Origin: an uncultured Flavobacteriales bacterium
GTDB lineage: Bacteria; Bacteroidota; Bacteroidia; Flavobacteriales_D; Crocinitomicaceae
Direction of reading: 5' to 3'
DNA: 56,118 bases
Assembly (NCBI GenBank): GCA_903860985.1
Contig: CAIOSO010000152.1
Coordinates: 1-56,118 of the forward strand
The position numbers were made by a program, and so were the translations under genes. Every line of letters starts with the position of its first letter. Position 1 is the stretch's first letter. The notes under the pieces are model-generated. The model saw nothing but the letters and a program-made list of their open reading frames with translations. It was not told the DNA's origin and searched no databases. Positions 53,195-56,118 of this stretch are shown piece by piece.

Positions 53195-53329
53195 ATGACG
53201 ATAAAAGAAAAAAAAGTAATTTTGTATGGTATTGTCCATTGCGTGGGTTTTGTCACCTTTAGCCAAGATGCTAAAGGATTCATAGCGACATCAACTAACT
53301 TTGGACATTTTTTTTGTTTAGATATATGA
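53195..53329 (+). CDS. Possible 44-residue peptide ORF upstream of the NYN gene
   Basis: ATG at 53,195 to TGA at 53,327-53,329, overlapping the NYN start codon as ATGA. The peptide begins MTIKEKKVILYGIVHCVGF and continues VTFSQDAKG, so its first 23-24 residues look like a signal peptide ending FSQ. The mature part would be only about 20 residues. A TAATTTTG element lies at 53,217-53,224, inside the reading frame, and TAACTTTG at 53,296-53,303. It is either a real tiny secreted peptide, a decayed secreted-protein start, or chance. The 170 bases before it (53,025-53,194) hold nothing that I recognise. Confidence 0.3.
   Translation: MTIKEKKVILYGIVHCVGFVTFSQDAKGFIATSTNFGHFFCLDI
53256..53277 (+). 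promoter_or_regulatory. Inverted repeat before the NYN gene
   Basis: CCTTTAGC-CAAGAT-GCTAAAGG, perfect 8-bp stem with a 6-base loop, 19 bases upstream of the TAACTTTG -7 element (53,296-53,303). It may be an operator; it also lies in the 44-residue ORF. Confidence 0.45.
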
Positions 53330-54042
53330 AGACCGCTATTTTAATCGATGGCGGTTTTTTTATTCGTCGGTATAAGTTTATTGAAGGATTTCACTTGGAT
53401 GATTCCGCTGAAACCATGGCAAAGAATTTGGTGTCTTATTGTTTTAGACACATACAACGGGTGAATAATTACCGGTCGAAATATCACCTAGAACCAACAG
53501 AACTCTACCGAATCTTTTATTATGATGCAAATCCCTACGATGGGGATTCACATAATCCTATTTCCAATAAGTCATTCAATTTTAAAAATACCGTTCAATA
53601 CAAATTTCGACATGCCTTATTTTCGGCCCTGAAAAATCAACGTAAAATTGCCTTAAGGCTTGGGTTTTTGAAAAACGCATCTAAGCATTGGGTGATCCGC
53701 GCCCGCTTTACAAAATCACTTTTGAATGGTAAAATGCGAATTGAAGAACTCACGGAGTCTGACATTGAATTCCCATTAAATCAAAAAGCTGTCGACATGA
53801 AAATCGGTTTGGATATTGCTACACTGGCTTATAAAGATCAAGTTGGTCAAATTATTCTCATTGCTGGTGACAGCGATTTCGTCCCCGCAGCAAAATTTGC
53901 ACGTCGAGAAGGTGTCGATTTCATCTTGGACCCAATGTTGAATTACATTGACCCATCCTTAAACGAACATATTGACGGATTAATGACCATCAAAAAAATG
54001 TTTGGTTCAGACAAATCAGACTTATTCCAAAATGATTATTGA
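53326..54042 (+). CDS. NYN-domain (LabA/DUF88-like) putative nuclease
   Basis: A 238-residue protein of the NYN/PIN-like nuclease fold. It opens MKTAILIDGGFFIRR with the first conserved aspartate (D8). The acidic metal-binding cluster is completed by VDMKIGLDIATLA near 155-167 and AGDSDFVPAAKFAR near 180-193. LabA-like members are often ribonuclease-type proteins. The ATG at 53,326 is used; the frame begins at a TTG 12 bases earlier. Function unknown; no partner gene follows. No signal peptide. Confidence 0.8.
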   Translation: MKTAILIDGGFFIRRYKFIEGFHLDDSAETMAKNLVSYCFRHIQRVNNYRSKYHLEPTELYRIFYYDANPYDGDSHNPISNKSFNFKNTVQYKFRHALFSALKNQRKIALRLGFLKNASKHWVIRARFTKSLLNGKMRIEELTESDIEFPLNQKAVDMKIGLDIATLAYKDQVGQIILIAGDSDFVPAAKFARREGVDFILDPMLNYIDPSLNEHIDGLMTIKKMFGSDKSDLFQNDY

Positions 54043-54164
54043 ACTAGTTGATGCGGGATTGTCAGTGAATTTGATAAGTACTGGATTAAATATTTCCTAT
54101 TTATTCGGTATATAAAACGGATCGGCTGTGTTTTTTAGTTTGGTGCCGCTGCGGTGCGTTGTTC

Positions 54165-54185
54165 CGCAGCAGTGCAACTGCTGCG
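54165..54185. repeat. Single REP-like perfect hairpin
   Basis: CGCAGCAGT-GCA-ACTGCTGCG: 9-bp perfect stem and 3-base loop, the most symmetrical copy of the family, 88 bases before the VWA gene. A short CCGCTGCGG palindrome at 54,146-54,154 lies beside it. Confidence 0.9.
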
Positions 54186-54272
54186 TGACGTAGTCTTAGT
54201 TAAAATTTTCAATTTCCACTGAACCTTTTTTCTTTTTCGTTGTACCGGACAAAAAATAAAAGTCCAACAACG

Positions 54273-55385
54273 ATGAAACAGTTCCTTTTTTCCTTTTTAG
54301 TACTTGCGGTAAGTCAAGTGAGTTACGCCCAAATTAGTCCACGAAGAATCCAATTGGTGATTCTGTTTGATACCTCCAATAGCATGGATGGACTCATCGA
54401 TCAAGCGAAATCACGTATTTGGGCAATTGTCAATGAGGCAAGTGGATTAACATACCAAGGACAAACGCCAACCCTAGAAATTGCTATGTACGATTACGGA
54501 AATGCTGGATTAAGCGTTGAAAGTAATTTTATCCGTCAACAATTGCCCTTTACAAGTGATTTAGATTTGGTTTCGGAGAAATTATTTGGTCTTCGAACAA
54601 ATGGTGGTTCAGAATATTGTGGTGCCGTGATTGCGACTTCCTTGAATCAATTGAATTGGTCTGCGGATCCTGCGGATTTAAAAATGATTTACGTCGCAGG
54701 AAACGAACCCTTTACGCAAGGTCCTGTTTCGTACAAGGACGCTTGTCGATTGGCAGAATCGAAACACGTGTTCATCAACACGATATATTGTGGATCGTAT
54801 GAGCAAGGTGTGCGCGAGAATTGGAAGGATGGCGCATCGTGTTCGAAAGGCGATTACTTCAACATCAATTCCAACGACCGCGTGGTGAGCATTCAAACGC
54901 CGTACGATGAGCAAATCAACCAATTGAACATCCAATTGAATGAAACCTACATTTCCTATGGTAGTTTAGGAAAGGAAAACCGCATGAAGCAAAAACGCGA
55001 AGATGACAATGCCTTGCTGCAAGGTGTCGCTGTTTCTTCTGAACGTGCCTTGGTAAAATCGAAATCGGTGTACTCCAATGGAAGTTGGGACATGGTAGAT
55101 GCAGCGAAAATGGACTCAACGATTGTTGGAAAATTGAAGGACGAAGAATTGCCAGAGGAACTCAAAGGAAAATCCACGGAGGAAAAAGAAGCGTACATCA
55201 AACAGAAAAGTGAAGAACGAGCGAAAATCCAAAGTGAAATCGGACAATTAGGAAAACGACGCGAGGTGTTTATCCAAGAGGAGAAGAAAAAACAATGCGG
55301 ACAAACGACCAATGCGAAGGACGATTTCGGTACGGCGGTTTCTAAAAGTTTAAAGGAAAAAGCTGTTTTGAACGGATTTAATTGA
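54273..55385 (+). CDS. Secreted von Willebrand factor A domain protein
   Basis: A 370-residue protein with a signal peptide (to residue 20, SYAQ). A VWA domain covers about residues 25-210, with a complete MIDAS start DTSNS at 33-37 and a GGSEYCGAVI segment near 110 that supplies the MIDAS threonine/serine-type region. Residues 240-370 are a long, charged helical stretch (PEELKGKSTEEKEAYIKQK) of coiled-coil type. The ATG at 54,273 is chosen; the frame extends to a TTG at 54,240. It stands alone, downstream of a REP-like hairpin. A role in surface binding or metal-dependent adhesion is possible but not shown. Confidence 0.82.
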   Translation: MKQFLFSFLVLAVSQVSYAQISPRRIQLVILFDTSNSMDGLIDQAKSRIWAIVNEASGLTYQGQTPTLEIAMYDYGNAGLSVESNFIRQQLPFTSDLDLVSEKLFGLRTNGGSEYCGAVIATSLNQLNWSADPADLKMIYVAGNEPFTQGPVSYKDACRLAESKHVFINTIYCGSYEQGVRENWKDGASCSKGDYFNINSNDRVVSIQTPYDEQINQLNIQLNETYISYGSLGKENRMKQKREDDNALLQGVAVSSERALVKSKSVYSNGSWDMVDAAKMDSTIVGKLKDEELPEELKGKSTEEKEAYIKQKSEERAKIQSEIGQLGKRREVFIQEEKKKQCGQTTNAKDDFGTAVSKSLKEKAVLNGFN

Positions 55386-55406
55386 TCTTCGAGTTCAATT
55401 GATTGT

Positions 55407-55414
55407 TACCTTTG
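55407..55414 (+). promoter_or_regulatory. -7 element of the ZIP transporter gene
   Basis: TACCTTTG, a full match, 13-20 bases before the ATG at 55,427. A TTG at 55,382 is 22 bases upstream. Confidence 0.55.
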
Positions 55415-55426
55415 TGTAAATAAAAA

Positions 55427-56118
55427 ATGAAAGAACTCGAATATTATTTCCAGCATATCGATCCAGTTTTTGCGGCATTTCTCGCAACAACCTTCACTTG
55501 GCTTGTCACTGCAGCTGGAGCTTCCTTGGTTTTCTTCTTTAAAAACATGCACCGTGGACTCCTAGATGGAATGCTCGGATTCACCGGTGGTGTCATGGTA
55601 GCGGCGAGTTTTTGGTCCTTGTTGTTGCCTTCAATCGAACTTTCTGAACGACTGTATCCTACAATGTCGTGGATGCCCGCAGCCGTTGGATTCCTTGTCG
55701 GAGCATTGTTTTTGTTCTTTTTAGACAAAAAACTTCCGCACTTACACATCAATTTCAAGGAAGAAGAAAGTGAAGGCGTGAAAACGCAGTTGCATAAAAC
55801 AACCTTGCTAGTGTTAGCGATTACCTTGCACAATATTCCCGAAGGACTCGCAGTCGGTGTACTTTTTGGCGCCGCAGCACATGGAATGGAAGGAGCAACC
55901 ATCGCCGGAGCAATCGCTCTAGCCATCGGAATTGGTATTCAGAATTTCCCAGAAGGATTTGCCGTTGCAATGCCATTGAGAAGGGCAGGGGCGAGTCGTT
56001 TTAAAAGTTTCATGTATGGACAACTGTCAGCGATCGTTGAGCCAATCGCGGGCGTTATTGGAGCAATTGCCGTAATCTACATGGAACCTATTTTACCCTT
56101 CGCGCTGTCGTTTGCTGC
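55427..56118 (+). CDS. ZIP-family metal transporter (C-terminus outside window)
   Basis: Partial, running off the right edge; about 230 codons present from an ATG at 55,427. An integral membrane protein with the ZIP hallmark LHNIPEGLAVGV near residues 138-149 and a second QNFPEGFAVAMPL near 176-188, the metal-binding helices IV and V. Other helices fit the eight-segment ZIP topology. A charged loop (DKKLPHLHIN near 101) follows helix III. It would import zinc or other divalent metals into the cytosol. No metal regulator is visible in the window. Confidence 0.9.
   Translation, partial: MKELEYYFQHIDPVFAAFLATTFTWLVTAAGASLVFFFKNMHRGLLDGMLGFTGGVMVAASFWSLLLPSIELSERLYPTMSWMPAAVGFLVGALFLFFLDKKLPHLHINFKEEESEGVKTQLHKTTLLVLAITLHNIPEGLAVGVLFGAAAHGMEGATIAGAIALAIGIGIQNFPEGFAVAMPLRRAGASRFKSFMYGQLSAIVEPIAGVIGAIAVIYMEPILPFALSFA

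Overview
The window looks like a chromosomal segment of a gliding or T9SS-bearing member of the Bacteroidota, most likely Flavobacteriales (perhaps Crocinitomicaceae/Fluviicola-like; the family is an inference). Support: gldF and gldG, a PorV/PorQ-like outer-membrane protein, three secreted proteins with type IX sorting domains (type A or type B), the Bacteroidota-only DUF4295 protein beside L28 and L33, weak or absent Shine-Dalgarno sequences, and many copies of the Bacteroidota -7 promoter element TAnnTTTG, several with a TTTG-like -33 element 19-21 bases upstream.

Layout. 1-1,350: end of coaX, then a tRNA-Phe whose 3' half and terminator are repeated on the far side of a tiny GIY-YIG nuclease gene, then a stretch of REP-like palindromes around a decayed REP-associated transposase. 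1,354-9,918: small secreted proteins, a 1,249-residue PKD/T9SS adhesin, and gldF-gldG plus a DUF4340-like gene. 10,061-17,178: cold-shock protein, an ABM-domain protein with a SAM hydroxide adenosyltransferase, then phoH-purC-panB followed by a corrinoid/iron-type ABC importer. 17,233-21,511: translation cluster rplM-rpsI-rpsB-tsf and pyrH-frr, all leftward. 21,535-29,144: mixed metabolism and envelope genes (crotonase, ALDH, purS, pssA, PorV/PorQ-like, SpoIIE phosphatase, lpxD). 29,322-34,016: L31, Sua5, a LuxR-type regulator, and a TonB-dependent receptor. 34,119-38,830: an overlapping rightward operon of RimB-like retropepsin, RimK, an aspartoacylase-like deacylase and a secreted M14 peptidase. 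38,834-42,585: a beta-lactamase-like hydrolase and pckA.

42,668-47,726 is an accessory island: two T9SS cargo genes, AT-richer at their start than their surroundings, bracketed by REP-like repeats in opposite orientation. 47,812-56,118 returns to core genes (rpmH, an MsbA-like exporter, ftsY, rpmB-rpmG-DUF4295, xerD, aroQ) and ends with a NYN-domain protein, a VWA-domain protein and a partial ZIP transporter.

The most unusual items are the GIY-YIG gene set between two copies of the tRNA-Phe 3' half, the second copy carrying a 14-base GC palindrome in place of the T-loop, and the family of GCAGTTGCACTGC palindromes with a recognisable RAYT transposase remnant between two inverted copies. All functional calls come from reading motifs by eye; no database search was run.
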